This document shows positions 10,724-23,926 of a stretch of 64,000 nt of DNA, one piece after another; the stretch's first letter is position 1; every line of letters starts with the position of its first letter. The translations under genes and the position numbers were made by a program. The notes under the pieces were generated by a model, which searched no databases, was not told where the DNA came from, and saw only the letters and a list, made by a program, of their open reading frames with translations. Origin of the DNA: Epiperipatus broadwayi (taxonomy: Eukaryota > Onychophora > Udeonychophora > Euonychophora > Peripatidae); NCBI GenBank assembly GCA_028023455.1, contig JAQFVV010006238.1, positions 4,412,572 to 4,476,571 of the forward strand, read 5' to 3'.

Positions 10724-12850
10724 GGATTATTTTCTTTATTGATACACTCTGTTATTACTTCACTATTTATTACATAAAAGGAGAATGATGTATCATTGAC
10801 TGGTTTATGTGTATATAAACTAACTACACCATTTTATTTCTATATATGTTATGTTCTCTAATCAAAGATAGATTCAGGTGACCAAGCGATAGGGTCTGTA
10901 ATCAAATTAAAATTTCGATCACCTCTTTTAGTTTATTATTTCTTTACTACTCTTGCATACAATTCAACATCTCTATATCATTGAGATTGAAAGTATCATA
11001 TAATATATACAATAAAGATAAACTATTGACTAGACTATTTACAATAAAGGTCAAACTCTTTTAGAATTGAGCCTTTTTGGCGTAGTTCTACTGAAAAAAT
11101 TTATTTAAAATATTACAACATAATGTTTTTGTGTATATAAATCAATAAAACTGAGTACATCTTTTATGTTCTTTTTTTTTTAATCCATCATTTGAAAATA
11201 TTCTTAAAACTATTTTTTATTTTGTTTATATTTTATTTAGCTGATCGTTGCAAAGTTTTCAATAATTTTAGAAAATTTATTTAAAATATTTTTTTTATAC
11301 TATCTGATCACATTGTGGAAAATTGATGTAGAATATCAAACCAATTAAATAAATGTTTTTTCGTTCTCATTACGAATCAGACTAAATAATCATGTCTTTT
11401 ATTTTCTTTTTATTCATTTTGTTCAGTCTAGCAAAATAAATATTCAAGTTATATATATAAAGTTTTGCATTTAATATCTAAAAAATAAAAACTTTTCTAG
11501 ACTGAAAATGGAAAACGAAAATTTGTAATGGTAATAAGTGAAGAATTTTAGGAAAGATCTTTGTTTATATAGTATCATTACAAATTGGCTTTCCATTTGT
11601 ATTACATCTTTTTTGTCACAATCTTTCTTCCTTATTAGCTAGTATCATAAATTAAGACAATAGAAATGTGAGATTTATGATAGTTTGTAATACATTACTA
11701 ATTAATTTTCAAATGTACAATTACTTTTTTAATTACTATCCACGGAAGTCTTTTCTGTGATAATTCTCAAAAGTCTGTCATAAAACTTTTTTTTACAGTA
11801 ATTCAAAAAACTTTTTGATTTTACTATCTTTATTTTTGAGGACCTTAAAGCCGACTACATGTGAGATGGATGGATTAAATATGGTAATTTTCTGAAGAGA
11901 CTTGGAGCAGATAATCTATGAGTAACAGAGACTGTATTTAAGTAAAAATAATTTTCCATCTTTTAGCAAATTGTCATAAGCCATCTATTATCTATTATTC
12001 TTGCTACATTCTATCTTATCTTTGAATAATATTTTAAATCTAGAATTATATTTAAAAATTTATTAAATAGTTTATCTTTTAGAAGTTGATAAGAAATTTC
12101 AGCACTGGAAAAGACAGATGGAAACTTGAACCCCAAATCATACCACTCAAATTATTGCACCAAACTATGCTGAGAAGAAATATATTGTTAATGTTTTCAA
12201 TAACTGTATTATAAGAAATAAAACACAAACATTTGGATGGAAAATAGTAATATAGTGAAGAAACAATTTATTCTTTTTCAAAGGATTAGCAAATCTGAAA
12301 GATAGATGCAAAAAGTTAAAAAAAAAAAAAGAATGCTGACAACATATTAAAATTTGTAGGTAAGAACAATATTTAATGATTGTTCCTTGAAATATACGTA
12401 GAATACAATTCCTATTTTAGAATTCAAGTTTATTCACATCTATTATTTGAAAAATATATATGGATATATATATAATTTTAATATTACAGAAATTACAATT
12501 ATAAAAAATGGAAGTTAATAGTATTTATAATGATTAGACATATTGTAATATTTTTGTAATAATCTTATTTATCAAAAAGAGTAAAATAATTGCTTATTTT
12601 ATTTTTAATTTACTAAATAAAAGAAAATTTAAAGTATTTTATTGATATTTGCTTAGAACCAAAACAAGACTTTGGTAATGTTAACATGTTTTGTAAATTT
12701 TTTTCCTATTTCTTTTACATGTTCAATCGTTAAGAATAGTTTGTTTAATAATTGGGGGGGGGGGGAGAAAAAAATTAAAGGTCAGAGAGATTTTTTTATA
12801 TTCTGTTATGATATTGCACATGATTTTGAAAAGCATAAGTAAACCTTTAT
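10724..12850. other. AT-rich intron sequence, little recognised
   Basis: A weak tRNA-promoter-like phrase occurs near 10875-10925 (CAGGTGACCAAGCGATAGGG, then TTCGATCACC). A 12-base G tract lies at 12754-12765. Otherwise no genes or repeat families were recognised. Confidence 0.55.
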
Positions 12851-13294
12851 ATATTAGACTATTTTGAATGTCTTTAGAAAATTTAATTGTATTTTAATAT
12901 TCAAAATACATTCAACTGTTAGTAATAGCACACAGGTTAGTATATGCACAATATTTTGAGAAGTATTATTTTTTCTTCTTCTTCAGCTGTTGCTGGCCTG
13001 ACCAATGACAGTACTAGCATGGGAATTGAATCTGGATTATTAGATTCTTGAGTATTGAATTTTAAGGTGTGGCTCAGTTGGTTGGAACATTACCTTAAAA
13101 TTTAATACTCAAGAATTTAAGTGTTTAGGTTCGATTTTGGCCAGCAATACCTGAAGAAGAGGGGAGAATAGTACCTCTCGAAATGTTGTGCATATACTAA
13201 CTTGTGTGCAATTATTGCTAACAATTGAATTTATATGAAATATTTAAATAAACTTAATTTTTTTTAAAGACATCCAATATTCATATTAGATAAT
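12851..13294. repeat. 440-bp palindrome made of two head-to-head SINE-like copies
   Basis: The right half (+) is SINE-like: GGTGTGGCTCAGTTGGTTGG (box A) at 13066, AGGTTCGATTTTGGCC (box B) at 13127, then CTGAAGAAGAGG, TGTGCATATACTAACTTGTG and an AT tail. The left half (- sense) repeats it in reverse (GGTTAGTATATGCACAATAT at 12935, CTTCTTCTTCAGCTGTTGCT at 12975). Pairing extends outward to GAATGTCTTTAG near 12867 and AAAGACATCC near 13266. A weak flanking direct repeat (ATATTAGACTAT and ATATTAGATAAT, 10 of 12) may be an old target duplication. Confidence 0.8.
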
Positions 13295-16260
13295 GGAAAT
13301 AATCCAATATAAAAATACAACTAAAACGCCATCATCACAAATCTTCAGGAAAACAGTAAATAACCTTTCATCATTTTTTTGACTGTAAGACATTATTTAT
13401 TATAAAACAAATTTAAATAAATTTATTAATAATAAATGCCATCAAAATGTTTTTTAAAAATTTTTAAGATTATTTTACGTATGTTTTACATAATTTTTTT
13501 AATAAGTAGAATTTTTGAAAATTGAATAATCAGAGTATTATTAAATCATGTACAGTAATTTCATTTGCATGTTGATTTTATTACTTAGATGGCTATTTTA
13601 TTTTTGTGATTCTGCAGTGAAATTGTGCAAAAAAATTACTTTTTTTCTGACATATGTAGCTTATCAATAAAGCTTGTGTATGTGAAAAAATTCAAATATA
13701 TACAAATATTTTATACAAATTTTGAAAAAAATATTATTGTAACTATTTGGAATTTATAATAGTAATTAAACAACCAATAAAACAATTAAATAGCTTAATT
13801 GGTTGGGAGTTCATAAGAAGTTTTGGCTCCAGAAATAGCAGATTTGGGTACAATTCACACTACTACTGTACCAAATGACATAGGGCTTTAAAATTAATAG
13901 ATTGATTAAAATATATTATTATAACTTTACTATTAAAAGTGAAAAAATTAGCATTATTTATTGGCTGCATACAATTTCAAAATATATATAAAAGCAATTT
14001 AAGTTTACAATAGTTATTAAATATTACATCTATAACATTTTAAGTAAAAAATAGGAATAAAATTCTTATAGTTTGGCTGATTTAATAGCCATTATTCAAT
14101 AGTAATATTCTTTTTGGAGTTTTTTTTTTCTTTTCGTATAACCAAATTTTCTATTCCATGAATGAGATTCTTTAAAAATGTCCCTATCTATTGAGTAGAA
14201 TGATAACTAATATTTTTAAAAAATTGCTTAAATTTATCTAGATAAAACATAAAGGCCATTATTTGTTAACTTGCTTGAAATATGTTTTATGATATCATGA
14301 AGCATTGAAGGTGTTGAAGTCACTGCAGTTTTTTTCATCCTCTTGTGGCTTTCTATCACATTAATTTGCTGATTTTGCATTGATAGGTAAAAACTGGAAC
14401 TAAAAATAAATATTGGTTTATTAGTTCAAAAAATCTGAAGATGTCAGTATTTATAAAAAAAAATTCTCAGATTTTAAGAGCTCTTGTGAGATTATTTGCA
14501 ATCACCATCTCAATATTGTCAGCAATTGGGAGGAAAGTGCTTATTTTTAATAGTTTTTTAAAAAATATTTATACACAGTTACACGTTGACTTCATTTGAA
14601 TATGTTTTATTTTAAAAAAAAACAAGTTAAGAAATTTGTATTCATGGTTCAAAGAAAACTACAATCATTAACAATTTGAGAACCACTATAGTATGAAACT
14701 TTTATGCTGTTTTAATAATTCTAAATTCAATTTTAAATTTTAGAACAGAATATCATATCTTTATGGTGATAAAGAATACTTTCTTTTTGATTTTAGAAAT
14801 GATATTCAAATTAGAAAATAATTTTTTTTTTTGCCCCCATCCAAAGTCAATGTTCCCATTATGTATTTCACTTTTTTTTTTCAACATTCAAATATCTTTA
14901 AGGATGATTTTCATTTTTTTAAACTTATAGATCTAACAAATTAAATCCAATTTATTGAATTATGATGCAGAATAAAGGTTTAATATTAAAAGCAAAAGTT
15001 GAATGATGATTTAAATAGTCACTCAGAAATAATACAAAGAACATTGAAGCATGAAAGAGTTAAATGAGGTACCCAAATGCCTCCTTTATATCAGGAGATA
15101 CAAGCAGTATCATTTTAAATATTTTATTTTTTCTATTAAAAATAAATCCATGTAGGAAAATGTTAAATTTGCATCTTGATTTGCTAATCATCAATGCAAT
15201 AAAATGATAGCCATAGTTATGTTAAGGATGAATGTAACAATATGTTGATCATCCTGTTTTATCCCTTCCCCTCTGTTAAAATTGTTGGAATGTATGGAAA
15301 TGATATCGGCTGTATATTGTACCAGTCAAAAATGTATGTCCATCCAACAAGATTTAGAATCTAAGCAAAAGTATCCCAAATCCAATCATGCTCAAGATAC
15401 ACAGGTCAGGAGCAATCATGAATTTTAACCTGTTTGCCCATTTCCCAAATCTATAACATTTAGGACAACACCTACGGTGATACTACATAAATTAATTATT
15501 TCCGGTCCTGGTGTTACATTGTTTTGCATGAGAACTTAGCTGATGATGATGATGAGAGATTGAGTGAACCCAAGATATAAGTTTAAGAAAACATAAATAA
15601 ATATAAAGATCGTTAAGGAGATTTGAACAACTGTATTAAAGTTTAAAGATATAAATATTTATTTTGACAAAAATTCAAGATGATTTATAAATATGTAATC
15701 AACGTCATGCAGATTAAACTATTATTTTGGTTACAAATCTTTAACAATCTTTATACAATTATTTTATTTTAATAAATATCAATTTAGTGAGAGGCAGTTA
15801 CAATACTGGACGTCTATTTAAAAATAGGATTTTAATTCATGTTACAAAATGGATCTGGGTGTTTTGGTGGACATTTATACATTAAGAATAATACATATTA
15901 AGATATGATAGAGTTTTACTGACTATACAATTTTTGTAGGATGCCCTTGGCATTTCATACATAAGTTTATTTTCATATCTCAACTTTATTTGTAACAATA
16001 AAAATAAAGATACATTTTGATCAGTAAGTAGACTTAAAACATTATTTATTTTACATTTTCATCATTTAATGATAGAATATAGCGAAACTCTGTCAATATG
16101 GGGAATTGATTATTTCCATAAAGGGGAGGGCAGCTTCATGAGAGGTTGGATCTAAGACTCCAATGAAAAATATTTAAAGAGAAAAATGTTTCATTATTAC
16201 ACATCATTATGATTTATTTTGTCAAACAGGCTAAAAGAAAAATGAACTACAAGAAACTGT
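13291..16260. other. Intron sequence with weak repeat traces
   Basis: A tRNA-promoter-like stretch lies at about 13795-13900 (AGCTTAATTGGTTGGGAGTT ... GGGTACAATTC). Bases 15240-15560 are somewhat more GC-rich and end in CTGATGATGATGATGAG, reminiscent of an RTE-type tail, but the body did not match the RTE elements here. Bases 14420-14470 share the phrase AAAAAATCTGAAGATGTCAG with 26060 and 44015. No genes recognised. Confidence 0.45.
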
Positions 16261-16305
16261 GGTGCTACCATAATAACCGAATATTTGCAGATCCAATATT
16301 TTTAG

Positions 16306-16450
16306 GTGCTCTATCATATTACAGAAGAAAACAGTCTAGTCAACTTGCCACCCCCACATTTTGTGGAATTGGCTGACAAAGGGACCTCGGACGGAGATGC
16401 AATAGGCCGAACTTTGCCAGAATTATCCCATGCATTGCTCTTGTTACGTG
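16306..16450 (+). other. Unidentified exon-like open block
   Basis: This block is clearly less AT-rich than its surroundings. It starts after ATATTTTTAG and is open through a donor-like GTGAGTAT at 16450. The frame reads NLPPPHFVELADKGTSDGD then TLPELSHALLLL. Flanking sequence in the same frame meets a stop directly before 16306. The features fit an internal coding exon, but I do not recognise the protein, and it does not correspond to any part of YIPF6, whose exons on each side join without it. It could be an exon of a nested gene, a pseudogene piece or part of an unknown element. Low confidence. Confidence 0.25.
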
Positions 16451-16962
16451 AGTATATATTAAAGATATGGTCTAGGGACATTCATCACCCTGTTTATGAC
16501 CTGAAATGAAGAGGAGATGACTCAGGTGTTCCAATGCACGTTTCTAGATAAAGCTTAATAATATGATGAGTGGCCTATGCAAACAACACTTTTATAAGAA
16601 TATGGAATCATTGAGTTTAAATATTAACATAAAGCCTTAAATGGTTTAACAAATATGTAATATGTTAAAATAATGACCCATGTAAGATAAAATCATTTAT
16701 CAACAGTTAAAACTATAATTAATGAAGCATGCATTGCTCCCCCTTCTTGAATCAATACTATTTTGTTTAACATATAAAAAAACTAAATTTCATGCACTTA
16801 AAAGTGTGAACAACAAAATAGAATTTGTTCACCCGCCTTTTTTGATGATGAATAAATAAAATAATAAAACTAATGGACACCAATATCCACCCCAGAGTGC
16901 AAAGTATTTATACATTTTGTATAATTTTATGGTAAAATATATTTTTTTAAAAAAAGCATATA

Positions 16963-18083
16963 CACCTGGGTCTCATTTTACACTATAGATAGGTTCCTCA
17001 GAAAACACGCGCAAATGAAATCGCGCAAAAATAGATGTAACTTACATTGAAAAGGAGGGGTGCGGTCTGTGATTTTTCAAAATTTACATAAAAGCAAAGC
17101 ACCAACGTAAAATTACTTTAAAATTTGCGCAAAAAAAAAAATAAGGAAATAAAATATGACTAATAAAAAATTTCAAATTTGAAAAAAATTGATACAAGAC
17201 AAACTTTTTTTAACTATAATATTTAATTTTATTCAAAATAATATATTTTTATGCATAATTTACAGTACAGTAATTTACATTTTTTTATACATGTTTTAAT
17301 TATTGTCGCTATTTGCCAAAAAACACATTCGTTTGCACTTTCATGTTGTGTTAATGGTTTTCTGTTGACAATGTAATTAGTAATTAATCTTTGAGACGAT
17401 GTTTTATTAATTGTTTATGAACTTAGACTTATGATAATAAAAAGACATTTATTCACCACTGCTGGGAAAAATTAATTAAAACTAACAACTAAAAATTAAA
17501 TTCTTATTTTTGTCTTTAATTTTTTAATTTTCAATTCCGTTTAAAAATCAAATGTCGTTTTACATCACAATAATTTCAAGTCGCCGTAAGGAATTTTTAA
17601 ATTGTTAATTACAATTAAAAATTAGATTTTAATTTTTAATTGTCAAATTTAATTGTGCCCACTGCTATTACTCACCTTTTAAAAATAAAGTTACGGACAC
17701 TAAATGATTAATAATTGATTACGTTCTTTTTTAAAAAGCAAAAACACAATGTGATTTAAAATGCAAAATTAACACGCACAATGTTTGAGCAAATTTACAT
17801 TATAATCTTGTAAAATTTAATGTGTGTATACATAAATTGTGGAAATCGTGATTTTAATTTCATTATTGCATAAAATCTTACTATTATAAAGCACTGAAAG
17901 TATTGAAATTACTAAGATGAAAGTCGAATTCCAATAATGTGCTATTACTTTCAATATAACGTAAGTGCACAAAATTTATTATTTAAAGTAATAGCGCATT
18001 ATCAGAGTACGATTCCAGTGAAACATGAATCGCGTAACTTCAAAATCATGTTAAATAAGTCCACGTAAAAAGAGACCCAGGTG
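16963..18083. mobile_element. Mariner-like MITE, copy 1 (1121 bp)
   Basis: The ends are inverted repeats: CACCTGGGTCTCATTTTAC at the left and GTAAAAAGAGACCCAGGTG at the right, with one mismatch, flanked by TA on both sides. TA target duplications and short terminal inverted repeats fit a Tc1/mariner-type non-autonomous element. The interior has no long open frame. It matches 58307-59375 closely along its whole length, so the two are copies of one family. An internal imperfect inverted repeat near the right end (CCAATAATGTGCTATTACTT and AAGTAATAGCGCATTATC) would form a second hairpin. Confidence 0.92.
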
Positions 18084-18429
18084 TATTGGTTTTACAAGAA
18101 AAACTTAGTCTTACAAACTATTTAGAAATAAATAAATAAGAACTCATTAATCCCCCCCTTCTAAGTTCATAAGACTGGGTTTGATTGGCATTTATAAATA
18201 AAAGTTTAGTGAAAAATATAAAAATATCATCAAAATAAATTATAACTGCCCTAAATTATATAAAAAAAGTAAGAAGCATGAGTTGGATGAAATATTTCAT
18301 AGTAGTATTAATTTGATAGAAGAGAATCGATATAAAGAAAATAACTATTAATTTAACATACTCACCGATTAGTGAGTTAAAAGAGATTCAAAATATACAG
18401 AAAACATTAATTTTAAAGATGTACAAATT
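18084..18429. other. Short intron stretch, nothing recognised
   Basis: AT-rich spacer between the MITE and family D. It contains no recognised feature. Confidence 0.55.
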
Positions 18430-19340
18430 AGAGTTTAGGTAATATGATTATAATGTCTTTGAGCTGGATACCTCAGGATTCTATGAAGTACTGATGAATC
18501 TTCTGTGGCAGGTGGAATTCTTTGACAGCACAGGCACTCTTGAGTGGTGGTAGCTACATCTCTGCATGGTGAAGAATCAGGCTGAAGACAGAGGGGAAGG
18601 TGGCTGAGGCCCCTCAAAAATTAAACAGATGTGAAATCAGTTAGAGTCTATTGACTGAACTCTGACACAATAGATTTTTGGCCCTATTTATACAAACTTT
18701 GAGGTATTCAAAGAATGTTTTTAATTAAAATTCTTAACTCTAATTAATCCTTAATTTACAGAAATATATTTTTCTATTGTTAGTGGAGATGCAATTGTTA
18801 GATAACTGTCCAAAAATAAATTCAAATCAATTTCTAGATTGGAAATAGATTTGATAAAAATGTTAACAGCTAACTAAAATCAATTAGCTTTGTTTTAAAT
18901 TTTACTTTCCTTTACTTTAATTAAAAAATTCCTTTTAAAATCATGAATCTCACCCCTTTAATTACTCTTGGACAGTTAACTACTGCATCTTCCATCTTGA
19001 ATATTTGTGTAATTATATGAAGAAAAATATCTATAAAATAAATAACATATAGTTAAGAAAAAAAATAGAAAATTATTTACAAGATTTGTTTGTGCTTTTA
19101 TATATATAAAAGCTCCACTAATATATGTATATATCTGAGTAGCATCCACAAAAGTTAATATTTAAAATTAAAGAAATTTTTTATTTGAGATTTATATTTA
19201 TAAATTTTTATAGATGCTTCTTAGAAATATATGTATAGTTTATATACCTGTGACAAAAAAAACAGAATGAAACGTGGGTTAAGTGGTAGAACAGTGAAGC
19301 TCAATTTTGGGCTAAGATCGACTGCTACAATATTTCTGTA
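18430..19340. repeat. Dispersed repeat family D, copy 1
   Basis: This segment parallels 42480-43410 for roughly 900 bases. Shared landmarks in order include GATGCAATTGTTAGATAACT, TTTCTAGATTGGAAATAGAT, CCCTTTAATTA, TGCATCTTCCATCTTG, ATATATATCTGAG and an end reading GAAGCTCAATTTTGGGC ... GACTGCTACAATAT. The final 80 bases (GGTTAAGTGGTAGAACAGTG) look tRNA-promoter-like. Divergence is high and no open frame is shared. The nature of the element is unknown. Confidence 0.65.
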
Positions 19341-20649
19341 TAGATATTTAATTTTTATAATTTTTCATTTATAATAAATCATGCTAGAGATATAATTTCA
19401 GTCTTTTATTTTTGTTTATTTAATCTCATTAAACTTTTGTCTTGCTTGCAATTAATTTTAAAACAATATGTTATATTTGAAATATGTTTTTAAATTTAGA
19501 TGAGATTTTTTTTTACCTCTATTATTCATGATTTGTATTTTTATGTCAACATTTTTTATTGTTGTTTTTTAATTTGATGGATAGTTTAATTGTTTTTTTC
19601 TAAAATATAATCATACAGTTTAGAAAATACTATCCAACATTTAATTTTTAGTATAAAATGATAAGCAAAATTAATACTCTGTTATATTTAGTGTCTGGGT
19701 AGAGTTAGATGTTCTATAACTCAAAGTTTATAGAATATGGTCTCCTGCCATTTCTGCTGCTAGGACTTCTTATGGAGTTCCAAATAATAAAACGATTTGA
19801 TTGTTATATATTTTAATAACATTAGTATTTGTTAAAAAAATGATCAAATGGTAGTTGCTCAGGAGGTCATGTGACATTTTAACAACAGATGTTAGCTTTA
19901 ATCCAGAATGATTTAGCTTTTGAGTGCCTCATTTTACCATTATATGGCAATTTATTTAATTAGATGAAAGTATTCAAAGACAAAAAAATTAAATGGAAAT
20001 AATGTTGTTTTATTAATAATTTATTAAAATTATATATTTCTATTAAATAAAATAATATTAAATAATACTAATGAAAATGGAAGTTTACAGCACTCACTCA
20101 CACATGATATGAGAATATATATTCTTTAACCTTTCCAGGAATTTACTGATTTAAGCCTTAAAATATACAATTTTTTAAAAATAAAAATACATTGTATTGA
20201 CAGTAGTAATCAAAAGGTAGCACTTTTTTGGAAAATTATTGAATTGAAATAACCATCCAGTCATATAAATAACTAACTATTCAGACAAACATTTCAAAGA
20301 AAAACAGACTATCGAAATTAAAGTATTAATTCCAATTTTTCAGTGTGAATCATTAGTTACTCTTAAACTAGAATGTGCAGGGACTAGTCGTCAGTTATAT
20401 GTTAAACAAATAAACTTGATCAGCTATATATGTCTATATTAATAATAACTGGCATAATAAAGTGAAACAATCCCCACATAAGTAGACAAAGTAAAAAAAA
20501 CAACAACAAGGAAATTGTTAAGCACATTGGCTTATTCTGAACTTTCAACCACTAAAAGAAAATCATGGCTGAAGTAAGTTGTAATTAGTTATTATCATAT
20601 TGTATATTAAAATGGTCATTCAATTATTTTGTCAAATGTATAGTATGAT
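19341..20649. other. AT-rich intron sequence
   Basis: A possible degraded tRNA-like SINE lies at about 19690-19800 (GTCTGGGTAGAGTTAGATG ... GGAGTTCCAAATAATA). Nothing else recognised. Confidence 0.5.
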
Positions 20650-23600
20650 AACTGAAAGGAGACCTTTGATTCCTCTTGGAGGCCTTAAAGGAACCGAGCA
20701 GGGCAAATTCCTAATGTCCACTCCATACGTTCTTGTCATTGCAGCTGTTATTACTATGTGATTATTCATATAGTATATGAACATGGATGGTCTGCTCACC
20801 AACATGCATTAGCCAGCGTGGTGAGTTTATTGGCTTTTTACCTCTGAGTTTAAGATCAAGAAACACCATGGTCTTTCTTCTCAGTGCCTGATAGGGCAGA
20901 CTGAATGTTTGTGTAAATGATAAATATTTTTCCAATACATATATACAATTATGATAGACAAAAATAAAGCATGGCCCTTATTCCCAGGAGGCTGTAAAGT
21001 CACGAACCAAGGCAGCGGTTGGTGGCCGAAGGCTGAGGGTGCTAAGAATCCCCTGATTGCGGACACCGGCTGCCATTTGATGACGACTTTTTATTTAGGT
21101 ACTTAAAAATGCAGATCACTTTCAAGTGAAGGAATATTGCAAGAATTAGAAGAAGAACTGTCTTATATTAAATGGGACATTATTGGACTTTGTGAAGTTA
21201 GAAGAAAAGGAGAAGAAACAATTGATTTAAAAAGTGGACATATACTCTATTATAAAGGCACACATATTGGAAATACAAGTGGAGTAGGATTCATTATAAA
21301 TAAAAAGTGGAAGAACAATATTGTGGAGATTGATGGTGTATCGGACAGAGTGGCAAGATTAGTTATACAACTTAATAGCAGATACCAAATGCAGATAATT
21401 CAGGTTTATGCCCCAACAAGTTCTCATAGTGATGAAGTAGTAGAAGATTTTTATATGGATGTACAAAAGGCTTTTGATCAGAGTAAACAACATTTTAAAA
21501 TTGTTATGGGAGACTTTAATGCTAGAATTGGTAGACAAATGAAAGATGAAATTGCTGTAGGTAATTTTGGTTATGGTAATAGAAATGAGAGAGGACATAG
21601 ACTTGTGGAGTTTGCAGAAAAAGAAAAACTGTATATTATGAATTCATTTTTTGAGAAAAATGTTAAAAGGAAATGGACATGGAAGCATTCAAATGAAGGT
21701 ACAGCAGAATTGGATTATATTTTGACTAACAGAAAATACATATTTCAAGATTGTAATGTTCTTAATAAATTTAACACAGGAAGTGATCATCGATTAGTAA
21801 GGTGTAAGTTACATGTTAATGTAAAACTAGAGAGACAAAAATTATTAAGAAAAACAATATTTACAGTTGATATTCCTAATCTTCAGAAACATTCTAATGA
21901 ATTTAAATTAGAACTTACAAATAAGTTTCAAGTGTTAGGAGATTTTGAACATGATTCAGATTTGAATGAAATTAATATGAAAATAACTGATACACTTTTA
22001 AAAACTGCAACAAACATAGCTGGTAGAAAAAAGCAGCAATTGACTAAGAAAATTTCTACTGAGACTAGAGAATTTATGAAGAAATGAAGGAATATGAAGA
22101 TATACAAAAATGATGTATTGAAAAGAATTGAATATCTCGAATTTTGTAAAATGGTACGGAAAAGAGTTGAAAATGGATATATAAGAAAGTATAACTGTGA
22201 AATAGCAAGGAAAGCTGTAGAAGAAAATAAAAGTCTCAAAAATGTTAAACAAAATTTTGGTATTGGTAGGAAATTTCTATCTGCAATAAGAAAAAAAGAT
22301 GGAATTATTACTAAAAAGAGAGATGACATCATGAAATTGGTAGAAGATTTTTATCAAGAATTATATAGTAATAAAGAACAAGTACCTCCTATATCTATTA
22401 CATCTTCCGAATTGCCCAGAATTTTAAATGAAGAAGTGAGACATGCAATTAAGTGTTTGAAGAAAGGAAACGCTCCAGGAAATGATGGAATTATAATTGA
22501 TATATTAAAAGAAGCAGGTGAAGAATTAGAAACAATTTTAGCAAAGTTATATACCAAATGTCTAAATGATAAAGATGTACCAGAAGATTGGAAGAATGCA
22601 GTAATAATATTAATATTTAAAAAAGGTGATAAAGAAGATATTAGAAATTACAGACCTATCAGCCTTTTATCAGTTTTATATAAAATTTTTACCAAGATAA
22701 TTACAACTCGTCTACAGAGCACTTTGGATTTCCACCAACCAAGAGAACAAGCTGGATTTAAAAGTGGTTTTAGTACAATAGATCATATCCAGGTATTGAT
22801 AGAAGTCATAGAAAGGACAAACGAATATGAATTAGCATTATGTTTTGGATTTGTAGATTATGAAAAGGCATTCGATTCTATACACATTTCTTCAGTGATT
22901 AAAGCATTGTATCATCAAGGTATAGATCCAGGATATTGTCATATTTTAAAGAATATTTATAAAAATCCAACAGCAACAATTAGATTACATAATGATACTG
23001 GAAAAATCAACATTGAGAAAGGTGTAAGACAAGGTGACTCCATATCTCCAAAACTCTTTACAGCAGTTCTGCAAGAAGTATTTTGTGGATTAAAATGGGA
23101 AACTAAAGGAGTGAAAGTAAATGGAGAGTATTTAAGTCATTTAGATTTCACAGATGATGTAGTTGTTTTTGCAAATAATGCTTCAGAGCTGCAGGAAATG
23201 TTGCAGGAGTTAGCAGATGAAAGTAGAAAAGTAGGACTAAAGATAAATGTTAAAAAGACTAAAGTAATGTTTAATCGATTTGCTCAAAATATGAAAATAA
23301 ATATTGATTATGAAGAATTAGAAGAAGTTAACAGTTACAAATACCTTGGTCAGATTATTAATACAGATGGAAACATAATGGAGGAAATTAATCATAGAAT
23401 TAAACTTGGTTGGAGTGCTTTTGGCAGAAATAACTTGATACTAAAAGGAAATATGCCTATGTGTTTGAAAAGGATGGTTTTTAACAAATGTGTTTTACCA
23501 GTTCTTACTTATGGATCTGAGACTTGGACACTTAATAGAAGAGCAATACAGAGACTTCAGACCACTCAAAGGAGTATGGAGAGATGTATGTTGGGAGTAA

Positions 23601-23926
23601 CAAGAATAGATCGAAAACGCAATGTATGGGTAAGACAACAAACAGGTGTTACTGACCATATTGAAAAAATTAAAAGATTGAAATGGGGTTGGGCTGGACA
23701 TATTGCTAGAAGAGATGATAATAGATGGACAATTGAAATTTTAAACTGGATTCCAAGAGATTGTAAAAGACCCAGAAAGAGACCTTATGTGAGATGGATG
23801 GATGAAATAAGAAAATGTGCAGGGGTGTTGTGGAGAAGAGAAGCTAAAGATCGGAGAAGATGGATTAAACTTGGAGAGACCTTCATCCTGCAGTGTATTG
23901 ATAATGGTTGATGATGATGATGACTA
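20650..23926 (+). mobile_element. Near-intact RTE-clade LINE retrotransposon
   Basis: A relatively GC-rich leader (about 20655-21079) precedes one long endonuclease-reverse transcriptase frame, which ends in a very short 3' region of TGATGATGATGATGAC. A minimal 3' end made of trinucleotide repeats and an APE-like endonuclease fused to RT are RTE-clade hallmarks. The leader contains two related phrases (GGAGGCCTTAAAGGAACCGAG near 20680 and GGAGGCTGTAAAGTCACGAA near 20988). The exact 5' end and target duplications could not be fixed. The element lies in sense orientation within the YIPF6 intron. Compared with the other RTE copies in the window it is by far the least decayed. Confidence 0.92.
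21080..23911 (+). pseudogene. RTE endonuclease-reverse transcriptase ORF with two in-frame stops
   Basis: One frame runs from ATG 21080 to TGA 23909-23911 (944 codons) with no frameshift, broken only by TAA at codon 9 (21104) and TGA at codon 336 (22085). The endonuclease part shows GLCEVRRKGEE, VYAPTSSHSDE, MGDFNARIG and GSDHRLVRC. The RT part shows NYRPISLLSVLYKI, FVDYEKAFDS (motif A, 22850-22879), GVRQGDSISPKLF (motif B) and, at 23147-23158, FTDD, where FADD is usual for motif C. The C-terminus has the family's WAGHIARR, WIPRDCKRPRKRPYVRWMD and LWRREAKDRRRW segments. The first stop falls where the conserved TWN of the endonuclease is expected (frame reads GT-stop-KCRSLSSEG), so one catalytic asparagine position is also lost. 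The protein would nick target DNA and copy element RNA. This copy probably cannot act by itself. Confidence 0.93.

Noticed and set aside
21359-22332. Several - strand frames of 79-134 codons within the RTE element
   Set aside because: They are antisense shadows of the endonuclease-RT frame and have no motif of their own.
20650-23926. A host craniofacial-development-protein-2-like (CFDP2) gene
   Set aside because: Such names are often given to RTE endonuclease-RT sequences. The trinucleotide tail, fused RT and other decayed copies here identify it as a LINE.
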